A stretch of DNA of 64,000 bases from Lathyrus oleraceus (Eukaryota; Streptophyta; Magnoliopsida; Fabales; Fabaceae). The notes under the pieces were generated by a model. It was not told the DNA's origin. It searched no databases and saw only the letters and a list, made by a program, of their open reading frames with translations. The translations under genes were made by a program, and so were the position numbers. The DNA is taken from contig NC_066580.1 in the NCBI RefSeq assembly GCF_024323335.1, positions 253,990,977-254,054,976 on the forward strand, written 5' to 3'. Below, piece by piece: positions 34,515 to 46,173 of this stretch (position 1 is the first letter of the stretch; every line of letters begins with the position of its first letter).

Positions 34515-35918
34515 ATGGATCAATTGGAACAAGAAAGCAGAGAGCTGAAGGAAGAGGTCGCTCGTCTGAGTGCTCTGATGGAGCAGTTCTTGGCTGCCCA
34601 TAATCAACCTTCTCCACCTCCTGCAACTCCTCCCCAGAGGACGGTTATTTCAGAGGTCGTTGCTCCGACTGTGCCAGCTGCCAGTGCTCATTTCATGCTG
34701 AATGCCATGCCAGCCGGGTTTCCGTGGGGTATGCCTCCGGGTTTCATGCCAGATATTCCAGCTCCAACCTTTGCTTCTATGCCGGCATCTAGCCCGGTCC
34801 TTGATGCTCCTCCTCCTATCGTGCATTCCGTTCCCAGGGTAGACGACACCATCTATCATTCTGAGCCATCTGAGGGCCCAGATGTCAATGAAAAGATGGA
34901 TGCAATGAATGACCAATTCCTTGAGCTGCGAAAGGAATTGAAGACCCTCAGAGGGAAAGATTTGTTTGGCAAGTCTGCTGCTGAACTTTGCCTGGTTCCC
35001 GGTGTGAAGATTCCGATCAAGTTCAAAGTGCCTGACTTTGAAAAATACAAGGGGAACACCTGCCCTCTCGCTCACCTGGTCATGTATGCCAGGAAAATGT
35101 CTACGCAAACTGATAATGATCAGCTTCTGATCCATTACTTTCAGGATAGTTTGTCTGGTGCAGCTCTTCGTTGGTATATGAGCCTTGATAGTGCAAACAT
35201 CCGATCCTTCAACGATCTTGGCGAAGCCTTCGTCAAGCAGTACAAATATAATGTTGATATGGCTCTTGACCGTGATCAACTCAGGGCCATGTCTCAGAAG
35301 GATAAAGAGACATTCAAAGAGTACGCCCAGAGGTGGCGAGAGCTGGCAGCTCAGATTACTCCTCCGCTGGAAGAGAAGGAAATGACTAAGATCTTTTTGA
35401 AGACTCTTAGCTCATTCTATTATGAGCGGATGGTTGCGAGTGATCCCTCTGATTTCACCGAGATGGTGAACATGGGGATGCGTTTGGAGGAAGGAGTCTA
35501 TGAGGGACGTCTGTCAAAAGATGAGAGCTCTTCTAAACGGTATGGGGCGTTTAAGAAGAAAGATGGGGAGGCACATGTTGTGCAATCCCATGCTAAACCA
35601 AGAAGACCCTCTGTTAAGAGGAAGCCGGCGCGTCATCAGCACCAGGTGGCTCATATAACACCTGTTTTCAGAGATAATGCTCAGTATCAGCAGCCTAATC
35701 AGCATCAGCAACAACCTCAGTATCAACAGCAACATCGTCCACAGCAACAGGCTTACCAGCCTCGTGGCAGTACCATTAACCAAGCCAATCTGAATTATGA
35801 TAGGAAGAAGATCAGCTTCGATCCCATTCCTATGTCGTATGCTGAATTGTATCCTTCCTTGTTGGAAAGGAAACTGGTTACTCCCAGGGACCCTCCGGCT
35901 GTGCCTGCTAACCCGTAG
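34515..35918 (+). CDS. gag: gag, unit 2
   Basis: Open from ATG 34515 (frame open back to 34386) to TAG 35916, 467 codons. Domain order as in unit 1: coiled coil, Pro/Met-rich linker, capsid block with LIHYFQDSLSGAALRWY and FKEYAQRWRELAAQI, Gln/His-rich tail. The stop TAG comes just before WWYKPDQHC, the start of the zinc-knuckle part, and is present in both units. So either it is an old mutation carried by the family or Gag-Pro is made by readthrough. This is the only full-length Gag frame in the window. Confidence 0.85.
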   Translation: MDQLEQESRELKEEVARLSALMEQFLAAHNQPSPPPATPPQRTVISEVVAPTVPAASAHFMLNAMPAGFPWGMPPGFMPDIPAPTFASMPASSPVLDAPPPIVHSVPRVDDTIYHSEPSEGPDVNEKMDAMNDQFLELRKELKTLRGKDLFGKSAAELCLVPGVKIPIKFKVPDFEKYKGNTCPLAHLVMYARKMSTQTDNDQLLIHYFQDSLSGAALRWYMSLDSANIRSFNDLGEAFVKQYKYNVDMALDRDQLRAMSQKDKETFKEYAQRWRELAAQITPPLEEKEMTKIFLKTLSSFYYERMVASDPSDFTEMVNMGMRLEEGVYEGRLSKDESSSKRYGAFKKKDGEAHVVQSHAKPRRPSVKRKPARHQHQVAHITPVFRDNAQYQQPNQHQQQPQYQQQHRPQQQAYQPRGSTINQANLNYDRKKISFDPIPMSYAELYPSLLERKLVTPRDPPAVPANP

Positions 35919-37804
35919 TGGTGGTACAAGCCAGATCAACATTGTATGTATCATTCCGGTGCTCCGGGACACAACATTGAGAATTGCTTTCCTTTGAAGA
36001 CTAAGGTTCAAGACCTTATGCGATGCAGTATTCTGAGCTTTGAGGACTCATGCCCCAATGTTACAAAGAACCCATTGCCCGAGCATGGGAAATCAGTGAA
36101 CATGGTCCAGGGGTGCCCTGGGAAATATAAAGTCAAATATGTGAGTCATATTCGACAGTCATTGGTCGAGTTGCATCGTTTGCTGTGTCAGTATAGTCAT
36201 ATGGAGCATGACCATGACAGATGCCGCATTTGTTCTGTTAATAGACTGGGTTGCCGCCAAGTGCGAAGAGAGCTTCAAGAATTGTTGGATGAAGGAACCA
36301 TAGAGATTCTTCAGAACCGTAATATTGATGAAGATGAACCAGAAGTCAATGTTATCTCTCCTGTGTTCAAGTTTCCTGAGCCTGTTGTCATCCGTTACGA
36401 TGGTAGCAAGTCGAAGGTCTCTCCTTCTCTGATAATCAAGCCTGCAGGCCATGTGCCTTATTCTTCGGATAAAGCGATCCCTTTCCGTTACAATCCCGTT
36501 GTTGTGGAAGATGGGAAAGAAGTGTCGTTGCCTTCAACCTCCGTGGTTAATATTGCTGACGTGAGCGGGTTGACCCGTAGTGGTCGTGTGTTTTCTGCAC
36601 CCCCGAAGCCTCATGATGCTTCTGATTCTGCTGAGCATCCGGTTGGGACTGCTGTGAATGTTCAGAACCCGGCACTTGCTGTTGCCAAACCCTCCTCTGT
36701 ACAAAAGACTCCTGCTTCTTCTGTTGGCCCGAGTGGCACTGTGAATGAAGAATGTGATGAGATGCTGAAGCTCATCAAGAAGAGTGAGTACAATGTTGTA
36801 GACCAGCTTCTACAAACTCCATCCAAGATCTCCGTTTTATCTTTGCTGCTGAATTCAGAACCCCATAGGGAGGCTCTGCAGAAAGTTTTGGACCTGGCTT
36901 ATGTTGATCATGATGTCACAATAGAACAGTTCGACAGTATAGTTGCAAACATTACTGCTTGCAACACTTTGAGTTTCTGTGACGCTGATCTCCCTGAGGA
37001 GGGAAGAGACCACAACATGGCTCTACATATCTCCATGAACTGCAAGACTGATGCCATGTCCAACGTGCTGGTGGACACTGGATCATCTTTGAACGTATTG
37101 CCGAAAACCACTCTTTCGAGACTGTCATATCAGGGGCCTCCCATGAGGCAGAGTGGTGTTGTTGTGAAGGCTTTTGATGGGTCGCGCAAGACCGTGATTG
37201 GGGAAGTTGATCTCCCAATTAAGATTGGACCAAGTGATTTCCAGGTTACCTTTCAGGTTATGGATATCCACCCATCTTATAGCTGTCTCCTTGGTAGACC
37301 ATGGATTCACGAGGCTGGCGCCGTGACATCCACCCTACACCAGAAGCTGAAATTTGTCAAGAATAAGAAACTGGTTGTGGTAGGGGGAGAAAAGGCTCTC
37401 CTGGTTATCCACTTGTCTTCTTTCTCATATATTGATGCTGAGGATGAAGTTGGAACGCCTTTCCAAGCTTTGTCTATTGCTGAGCCGATTGAGAAGAAGT
37501 CTCCTTCATTTGCTCCTATCGTGATGCGAAACTGGCCATTGAATGTGGTGCAGTTGCTGGTTTAGGGAAGATGATTGAGCTTGAAGACAATAAGTCCCGG
37601 ACTGGCATTGGCTATTCTTCTGGGGCATTTAATGAGCAAGGTTTGTTCAAGAGTGGAGGTTTCATCCATGCTGATCAGGCTGAAGAAGCTGCTGCTATCT
37701 TGGAAGAGGATGCAGAGGATTTGAGCAACTTCATCATACCTGATGGTGTCTGCCATAATTGGGTCGCTGTAGATGTTCCTACAATCATTCATAGATCAGA
37801 GTAA
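35919..37804 (+). pseudogene. zinc-knuckle and aspartic protease, unit 2 (one frameshift)
   Basis: In frame with gag across the TAG. It is open from 35919 to 37565, containing CMYHSGAPGHNIENC and the protease DTG at 37074-37082 (LVDTGSSLNVLP) with CLLGRPWIHEAGAV. A 1-bp loss near 37513 relative to unit 1 shifts the frame after the protease core. The last block continues at 37571-37804 in another frame and ends HRSE, as in unit 1. The protease core is intact, so this copy decayed less than unit 1. Confidence 0.82.
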
Positions 37805-38361
37805 TGGTTCACTTTGTTCAAAACCCTTCTCCCATGCCAAAAGGAGAAGTGATGACATTGTTGGCGGCATTTAATACAATGATATTTCATTCAATTAATG
37901 CATTGTTATACATTTGTTTTTCCATTTGTTTTCACTTTTTGCTTTTTGCATGAAATCAGTGATCACAAAAAACCCTAAAAAACAAGAATAAAAGCAATCT
38001 TTTCATCTGCATAATGATTGCCTTGTTTGATTTCAAAAAGCTTTTCATATCAAAATCATTATGCAGGTTAATTCTTAAACCCATTGAACATAATGATCCA
38101 ACGCCATCTCCCAATCTTAAATTCCTTGTATTTGAGGTAGAGGAAGATGATGTTGAAGGGGATTCTTGATGAGATTACCCGTCTTCTTGAGCACGAAAAG
38201 AAGCTCATTCAGCTGTATCATGAGAATCAGTAAAACAGTCAAACTGGGGCATTACAAATGTAATAAAAAAAAGAGAGAAGAGGTGAAAAAAAACAAATCA
38301 AAAAAAATCAAAAAAATTTTTTCAAAAGAAAGAAGAAAGAGTATACCCTCAAATCCCTAGA
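37805..38361 (+). other. intron-like region and pol deletion junction, unit 2
   Basis: Same layout as unit 1: T-rich stretch ending in TTATGCAG, remnant of the pre-RT segment, A-rich run (38262-38340), then the integrase tail. Because the deletion junction matches unit 1, it arose before the two units separated. Confidence 0.7.
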
Positions 38362-38700
38362 TTGACTGATGCTGAATGGATTCAGAGTCATTACGACCAG
38401 TTGAATCTGATTGAAGAGAAGCGGTTGACTGCCATGTGCCATGGTCAGTTATATCAGCAGAGAATGAAGAAAGCATTCGATAAGAAGGTCAAGCCTCGTG
38501 TGTTCCGAGAAGGTGACCTCGTGCTCAAGAAAGTCTTATCTTTCGCGCCCGATTCCAGGGGCAAGTGGACTCCAAACTACGAAGGTCCATATGTTGTTAA
38601 GAGAGCGTTTTCAGGCGGTGCTTTGATGCTTACCACAATGGATGGGGAGGATTTCACTCGTCCTGTGAATTCAGATGCAGTCAAGAAATACTTTGCCTAA
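38362..38700 (+). pseudogene. integrase C-terminal domain remnant, unit 2
   Basis: Second copy of the 112-codon integrase tail, ending VNSDAVKKYFA. It differs from unit 1 at a few residues (HYDQ for HYNQ, EGDL for EGGL, YVVK for YIVK). No catalytic core. Confidence 0.85.
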
Positions 38701-39976
38701 AAAAAGTATAAGAAAAACAGAATAGCTCGCTAAGTTGAAAACCCAAAAGGGCGGCTTAGGCAAAAATGAGCGTCTCGGTGGAGAACCCGCAAGGGTAATC
38801 CAGGCAAAAGTTAGAGACTTGAAAAAAGGAATATTTGCATCCCGCTAGATTGAGTACCTCACCCTGGGGCAATCTAGGCAAAAATTAGGGATTTGGCAAG
38901 TAACTGCATCCTGACAAGACTTTCTGTTCCACAGCCGTCTTTTCGTCAGAGATTCTCGATTCGTCGTCAACTGAAGCTTCGAATACATCGAGATTCAAAT
39001 TGGTAGAGAAAGGATCATTATGTTCAATGTAGCCCTCTTCCAATATATATCACTGATTTCAAATTTGTACAGATCTATAGAGTCTTGCCCTTTGCAGGCT
39101 ACCATTCCATCAAATCAATTTGAGCTTTTATCCAATTATTTGCACTCTTATTTGTTTCAATTCAACAAATGTTTTGCATGTTTTAATTGATAAAATGTAA
39201 TTGTTTTAAACAAATAAATTTTTCAAAATTTTGTTGTTTTAAACAAAGTGAACATTCACAATGATGAAAGGATACTTAAGAATCTCTCAGTGCTCTCCCA
39301 AGGGTGGCATGATTTCCAACAGGTAAGACATTTGTTCATACTCCTGGCTTGGTTGTATCCTCTTTCTCCAGATCGTTGTTGGGGTTGTTCCCCAAGCAGA
39401 GTTGTTGTTGTGGGTTGTTCCCCAAGCAGAGTGCTTGTTGAAGACTTCGTTTTCTTCTCCAGCAATTTTATCTCCCCAGCATGGGTGCGTTCCTTTGGAA
39501 GATTCGGTAGTTGGTGGTTTGAGACCCGGATTTCTATCTGAAGTATCCTTCGTGGATAGTTTGAGTCAGCTTGTGTCTTTCCAATGGAGGTGTTTTCCTT
39601 TGGAATTCTTTCTTCCCCAGTGTGAGTCCTTCACTTCCCAGTGAGGTCTCTAATCTAGTCGTGTCTTGTTCACTCAGTGTCAGTTGTTTTCCCTAATTCA
39701 GAGTCGTGTCCTGCTCACGCATTCTTTTTTCTTTTTCTTATCCCCATGAGAGTCCTGTTAGAGTTCCTGTTCCCGGTGAGTATATTACTTCGATGGATCG
39801 TCTTCTCTTCTTTGTGGATCCATATTCCCCACAGAGTTTTGTTTCTTTTGCATGCATACATTTGCATCATGAGGTCTCTTAGGGACCAAAATTTGTCTCA
39901 TTACTGTTATTTAAGCCCATTCAATCGCGTCGAGATGAAGATTTCTAAACTTCACTTCTCCGGCTAGAATGACCTT
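38701..39976 (+). other. shortened 3' UTR of unit 2
   Basis: Matches 21524-22348 of unit 1, then jumps at 39527 to sequence matching 25898-26349. Repeat families A and B and most TCCCCAGCAGAGT-like words are lost; two at about 39388 and 39418 remain. The missing ~3.55 kb equals the whole length difference between the two internal regions (11786 versus 8234 bp). Confidence 0.85.
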
Positions 39977-39989
39977 AAATAGGGGCATC
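39977..39989 (+). promoter_or_regulatory. polypurine tract, unit 2
   Basis: AAATAGGGGCATC directly before LTR 3, identical to unit 1. Confidence 0.7.
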
Positions 39990-41116
39990 TGTAAGACCCC
40001 AATTTTGTCCCTAAGATCCCTCATGGCATCATATCATATCATATCATTGCCTCAAGGATCATTGTGCACCTTGCTCCCTTCCCTGTGGGTGGGTTATATT
40101 TTGAGTGTGATTCTTGATCACCAAGCATGTTTTGCATTTGTATATCATTGCTTTTCATTTGTTTACTAACCAAAAGTACAAAAATATGTCATCTAACCCT
40201 TGTCTTACAGATGAGCAATCAACAGTCAAAGCAGTCAAAGGCAGTCATTGAGCTATAGGTGGTGGCCATTCTTGAGAATTTGGACCCCACAATCATTATC
40301 AAGAGTTCATATGAGCTATGATATCATTTTGAAGCAAAACCCCAAGTGGTAGAGGCCTGAATGTCATCTGAGCATAGCCAGGTCAACTGAAGGCCTAGAA
40401 AGTCAACTGCCAAGTCAACTGTGGATTTAGAGGTGGGAAGTGACTAGAAATACTTCATTCATGTTCAAACAAGTCTCATTTGACATTTCAAATATCAACA
40501 ATGAAGAATTTGAGGTCAGGTTAAAACTTTCCAAAAATAGAAAGTGACCTATAATTCAAAATTGCCAAAAATGGAAAGGTTTTAACCTAGCTTCAACTTC
40601 AAATTACATCATCAAGAAAGCTTCAAATGAAATTTTTTTGAACATGAAAGTTGTAGATCTTTCTTTCCCATTTCCAAAAAGTCCAAGATCATCCATTTCT
40701 CATGTGTGGTTAAGGAGTTATGGATCAATCATGGCCAAGGGTGACATGAACTTCAAACATGCATAACTTTCAAACCAAAAGGCCAAATGAAGTGGTTCTT
40801 TTTTGTACATTCATGTCTTGACATATACTATCCAGATCATGCATCACATGCCATGCATTCTCATCATATGATCATTTGAAATTTCACCTAAATTTTGGAG
40901 GGAAAATTATAATTTAAAATTGGTGCATTGTTTTCACATTCCAACACTTGCATTAGCTTCCAAACAACATTTCAAGTGAATTCCAAGGCATTTTCATGCA
41001 CTGTTCCATTCATTTTCATGCATAGAGGTGCATTTGCTAATTTGCATTTACACCTTCATTTTACTAATCCATTTGCCTTTTGCTTAAGTGTGATTAAGGA
41101 CATGATTAAGAGGGAG

Positions 41117-41123
41117 TATATAA
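41117..41123 (+). promoter_or_regulatory. LTR 3 TATA box
   Basis: TATATAA in GGGAGTATATAACCC, conserved with LTRs 1 and 2. Confidence 0.6.
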
Positions 41124-44104
41124 CCCTAAGCATAACTGTTTTTCTGCTAACAACACTTCATTTTTCAGATCTAGAAATTTTTCACACTTTTTTTTCTCTC
41201 AAAATTTTCTTCCAATTTCTTCATATTCAATTCATTTCCTTGTTTAATCCTTGTTGTTGAGTTGATCTTGAGCAGGATCATCCATAGAATCAGTGGAATT
41301 CGTGCAAGGTGGAAGCATTCATGAAGCTTGATGCATCTATGGCAAATCCAAAATTCTGGTGAATTATGTGCAATTGAGCTTTGATCTTCCTTCCATTCAT
41401 CTTCACAAGCATTGTAGAGAAGATTTTGAGCACTGCAAGGTCTGAACAACATCAAATCCAGTTCTGCTTCTACAAGAGGTTACAAATCGCATCTCCTAAT
41501 CTTGCTTTTCATTGCCATAATATGATAGATCTTGTGATGCTGAGTAGTTTAGGCTTTGAATCAACGAATTTCGTGCAAAATTGAGTGAGAAATGATTGAT
41601 TGAAGTTTGATGCATGATTATTTATCTCTTCGATCTGTGCTTGTTGTTATGATTCATGTTGAAATGATTATAGATTGTGAATGTATGATGCAAGACCTTT
41701 CCAATGATATGCGCCATGCTGATTTCTGTGCACTTTGGATTTTTCTGGAAATTTGAAGATGAAGATCTTCATCATGTTCATGAATGCCTGCGTTTTTCCT
41801 GCGAATTTAGTTACAACCTTCATGTGCTTACCTGCGAATTTTGATGCGTGTTCTTCATGATTTCCTGCGGATTTCGTATCCAGCCGTGCATGCATTAGCT
41901 AGGGTTTCACATGTATAGGTCCACGTATCCGCTTGCATGGCATTTTGGTGTGTTTTCATTCGTTTGACCGAGCACACGCGGGCTTTGACTGCCACATATG
42001 ATTAATGAAACGACGCGTTTCATTGTTGGCGCCAGTCACATTCAAATTGTGACATGCTTCGATTCCTGGCCATGCTTCTTTTCAAAATTGCCATGCTATT
42101 ATTTGTTTTCCCTCCATATTCATGTACATGCTTCTCATACTTTTTTTTATTTTTTCTCCATCTTCCGAAATTCATATTAAATTGAAAATAGCTCCAAAAA
42201 ATGTGTGGTTTTTTGCTTGATGTCACATTTTCTGTCTAGGATTTTATGAGCATTTTTCCATAAATTGTGCATGGCTAGAAATTAATTTTGCCTAGGGTTT
42301 GTGAACATGTATGCCTTTTTGTACCTTGATTGCCATATCTTTTGTGAAATGATGAGTTTTAATCCAATGCCTATGAGATTTGACATGTTGAAACTAGACT
42401 CTTGGCTGGACATTTTGGTGTTGAGTTTGCATTTTTACCACTTGTGGTTTCTGTTTTATGATCATGTGAATGTAGGTGTCACAATTTGTGTCACACCTTT
42501 GCTTGTCCAACTTGATTAATTGATTTTCCATGCCAAATGAATTCGAATTGATGTGATTTTTTGTATGATGTTCCTTATGGATGTTGTGAATGCTCATGAT
42601 TTGTTATGGAAATTTTGGATTGATTTCTGATTTGATTGAGATTTTTCATTCTGGATGTTCATTTGTGCACTTTTGAATGGTCTTGAATTTCATTGGTTTG
42701 TGAAATGCTTGTGCTTTATCCTATGGATGTGAAATTTTACATATTAATTCTAAACATGTTGAAGATTGTTTTGGCTTTGATTTGAGGTTTTTACCATGTT
42801 TCATTTCTGTTTTAGGTTTGTGCTAAGTTGATGTGTCATTTGGTGTCATATTTGAGCTTGTTTTGATTGCCTTGCCTTATACAATTTGATTACCATGCTT
42901 AATCATGTCAAGTTGCCCTAATTTTTGGTGTGTTGATCATGTTGTATGCTCTGTTCATCCATGAATTTTCTCAAGATTATTTGAATCATTTTTGAATTAA
43001 TGTGCATTTGTTCATTCTGATGTCACAATGTGGTTACAACTTGCATACCTTGCCATGTTTAGCTTGTGAAATACTTTTGGTATATGATATTGATGTGAGA
43101 CCTTTTGGATTGTTTCAAGATTTGTTTGAAGTTGATTCATGTTAATTTTCAGCTTCTGTTTTAAATTTTTTCTCCATCTTTGACCCTAGGCTTTGACCTA
43201 GTGGTTTGCCTCTCATGTTTGAAGCTTTGTTTCAGGTTACACATTCAAGTTACACAATTGATGATGCCTCATCTTGAGAGCATTTGATATTTGCTTTTGA
43301 CTAACATTGTGTGTTTTGTAGGGTTGTTAACTCATTTGAGTTGGACTTGTGGCTTATGCCTTTGCTTATTGGGTTTGACTGTTGATATTGATGTTGTTTG
43401 ATTGTCTGAGTTGTATACTGATTTGTTTGATGTTTCCACAGGTACATTAGTTGCTTAAGTTCATTTTGAACTTGCTTTTGCTTGGTTGCTTAACCACTTA
43501 GGTATAACCTCTCTTCTTCATGTAGTCTGGAAAACCTGGCCTGTTATGTGGTCAGGCACCTGTCTGAAGTCCTCCTTAAGAGGCAATGCTTGTGTTTGTT
43601 TACTTTTTGTGCCAAGCAGGAAAAGTCCTTTGATAAGGCAATTGGTAGATAAAAGAGATGTGTAGTCCATCTCCTACTATTCAGTGTGTCATTCCTTTGC
43701 TCACATAACATGTTGATGCATTGTGGATATTAACCCAATATCTATAGAGTCATTCACTTGTGGAGAGAGTTCCAACTTTCTGAACTCCCACACCTTCTAT
43801 TATTCAAAGATCTCCCAGGCCAGGGATAGAAGCTATGAGGCACACCCCTCATCTCCATTTCATCTGCTTCACCTTAACTCTCAATGTTAAGGTTAAGAGC
43901 ACAACGTACCCCATTCCAGTTGACTGTAAAGTCTAACCTTGTTTGAGCCTAATTGCTTGTATATAGTGTGTGCTAATTGACTTGTTTGTCTGTTTGCTTG
44001 ATTCATCTGTGCATATTTGCTTGAGTTTGTCTTTGTGCATTTATCATCATCATTTGTATATCATTTCATAAACCTTGCTTTATAGCATTTTTTGCTTTGT
44101 CCAT

Positions 44105-44353
44105 GGAGGAGACAAGCATAAGTCCATTACTTGGCAGTTGTTCCAATGATATGGTGTGAGACTAGTATAAGTCCAGTGATTGGCATCCGGTATCATTTAT
44201 TTTGTTTAGGAGATTGGTGTAAATCCATTGATTGGTATCCGGTATCCATGTTTGTTTGTGAGATTGGTATAAGTCCATTGTTTGGCATCCGGTATCATGG
44301 TTTTATTTTAGGAGATTGGTATAAGTCCAGTGATTGGCATCCGGTATCCATTT
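44105..44353 (+). repeat. ~50-bp tandem repeat inside LTR 3
   Basis: Third copy of the array seen at 13307 and 30486; one unit reads TTTGGCATCC where LTR 1 has ATTGGCATCC. Confidence 0.8.
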
Positions 44354-45374
44354 GTTTTGCTTATTTGTTATTGCTCATTGTTGCCTATTCCAGAGGAAAC
44401 ACTTGAATCATCTTCCATATGATTTCAAGAGGTGAACATCTGAGAAGTTTTACACTCCCTCACCCTCCATCCTTTTGTTTCTTTAAACTTCCATTTGCAT
44501 GTTAATCCAAAACCTGAAAACCATTGTGCAAGCATTTTCATGTCTTTTCAAATTAGAAACCTAGGCCTTAAGCCTTTGACTTTTCAAACTTCATTTTCTT
44601 AACACTTCTTTGAATTAAATTCTAATCATACTTTGACCATCTTTTGTGAATAAATCCTAATTGGTTAATCCAACTCATTCAATGATTTTGTGGCTTTGTC
44701 CATTCTTGATAAGTTTTCATACATTAGCCATAGGTTTGATTTATCCTAGTTGGTTGATGTTAATCTCACCTTTTTGTCCTTAGTGATTGAATTGTAAGAC
44801 TTCCTTGCTTATTATAGGGTTAACCCCTCACTAGCAAGTTGAAGCTTTTCTCACGTGGTGGACTCGTTGTTTGTATAAGGTTGAGTTTTCTCCCGTGGAT
44901 AACGAAAGACCTTAGGGCTTTTGTTTTAAAATGAACCCACTCATATTTTGGAAATCTTTTAGCCGAACTACGGCGTTTTGATCCTTACCTTTCATGGAAG
45001 GTACGTAGGCAACAGGTTCATCCGTTCAAACACAAAAACAATAAAAATTGTATATTCTTTTCTCATCCCTTCATTCATGTTTGCACAATAAACATTTTCA
45101 TAACAATTAACATTTCATTACAACAAGTGTGAAAAGGGCTCCCTGGGAGTACCTAGGACGTTTTGGGTGCCTAACACCTTCCCATTGCGTAATTTACCCC
45201 TTACCCAGATTCTCTGATCTTTTCATTAGTTTTCTATGTGTAAAACTTCTTAGGCTTTTGTTCGCTTTTTAGCCATTCCTTTGGATAAATAAAAGTGCGG
45301 TGGCGACTCGATTCTTTGTATGCTTTGCTTTTGATTTAATCAATAAATCATAAAGTGATGAATACACCGCTACA

Positions 45375-45379
45375 GTTTC
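45375..45379. repeat. target site duplication, right copy (GTTTC)
   Basis: Matches 9176-9180 exactly and closes the three-LTR insertion. Confidence 0.9.
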
Positions 45380-46173
45380 CACCATTTTCTGCATGATCTT
45401 CTTGATATTCTTGTTAGCTGCCTCAACAACACCATTCATATTGGGGCTATAAGGCGATGAGTTATGGTGTTCTATCTTTAAGCTTTGTCAAAGCTCTTCC
45501 ATCATTTTGTTATTGAGGTTAAATCCATTATCAGTAATGATCTTGTTGGGACCCCATAACGGTAAATGATTTCTTTTCTTATGAATCGAGCCACTACTTG
45601 TCTTGTGATATTGGTGTAGGAGACCGCTTCCACCCATTTAGTAAAGTAGCCTCTGGCTACCAAGATGGAACGATGTCTGTTCAAGGCATTTGGCTCAATG
45701 CGTCTAATCACGTAAATGCCCCATATGGCGAAAGGCCAAGGTGATGTTAAGATATTGAGTGACATTGGTGGTACATGGATCTTGTCGATGAAGATTTGGA
45801 ACTTGTGACGTGTTTGGATGTCGTGGTAACAGTCAACCTCCATGGTCATCCAATAATAACTGACCCTCAAGATTTTCTTCACCATCGTGTGTCCACTCGC
45901 ATGTGCCCCAAAGGATCCCTCATGGATTTCCATTATAATTTGGTTTGCTTCTTGCATGTTCACACATATAAGCAAAACTGAATCATAATTCCTTTTGTAC
46001 AATACCCCTCCGCTTAAGAAGAACTTGGATGACAACTTTCGAATATACTTCTTGTTGATGATGGATGCGTTCTCAGGGTACTCTTGGTTTTCCGAGAACT
46101 TCATGATGTCATAGAACCAAGGATGGCCATCAGCTTCGTCTTCGACTGCCAAACAGTGGGCTGGCTCGTCCAA
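45375..46173 (-). pseudogene. integrase zinc finger and core of element H
   Basis: Minus strand 46173-45502 carries the integrase N-terminal part (GGVLYKRNYD, HEGSFGAHASGHTMVKKIL, a zinc-binding HHCC region) and the core around YFTKWVEAVSY. 45490-45375 continues with SSPYSPNMNGVVEAANK, which holds the catalytic Glu of the DDE triad. The finger cysteines are damaged (the CxxC region reads CYHDIQTRHKFQ) and there are frame changes, so it is inactive. The C-terminal part of the same gene lies at 8658-9180, on the other side of the compound insertion. Confidence 0.83.

Larger units (their letters stand above)
9181..45374 (+). mobile_element. compound Ogre-like element: LTR-int-LTR-int-LTR
   Basis: Three LTRs (9181-14576, 26363-31755, 39990-45374) and two internal regions (14577-26362, 11786 bp; 31756-39989, 8234 bp) in direct orientation. 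Only the outer ends carry the target duplication GTTTC. The tandem unit is 17182 bp on the left; the second unit would be 17179 bp if its 3.55 kb deletion were restored. Family traits: long LTRs, PBS matching tRNA-Arg, ORF1 before gag, gag-protease, intron-like region after protease, repeat-rich 3' UTR. These are the marks of Ogre (Ty3/gypsy, Tat). RT, RNase H and most of INT are deleted in both units, so proteins must have come from an autonomous relative. Confidence 0.9.
39990..45374 (+). repeat. Ogre-like LTR 3 (5385 bp)
   Basis: TGTAAGACCCC to GCTACA, followed by GTTTC, the right copy of the target duplication. It has a private 9-bp loss near 41766 (one GAAGATCTT-type repeat) relative to LTRs 1 and 2. 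It shares many variants with LTR 2. The TATA box is at 41117-41123; the ~50-bp repeat is at 44105-44353. Confidence 0.92.

Noticed and set aside
45775..45981. 68-codon plus-strand ORF
   Set aside because: Antisense shadow of the element H integrase.
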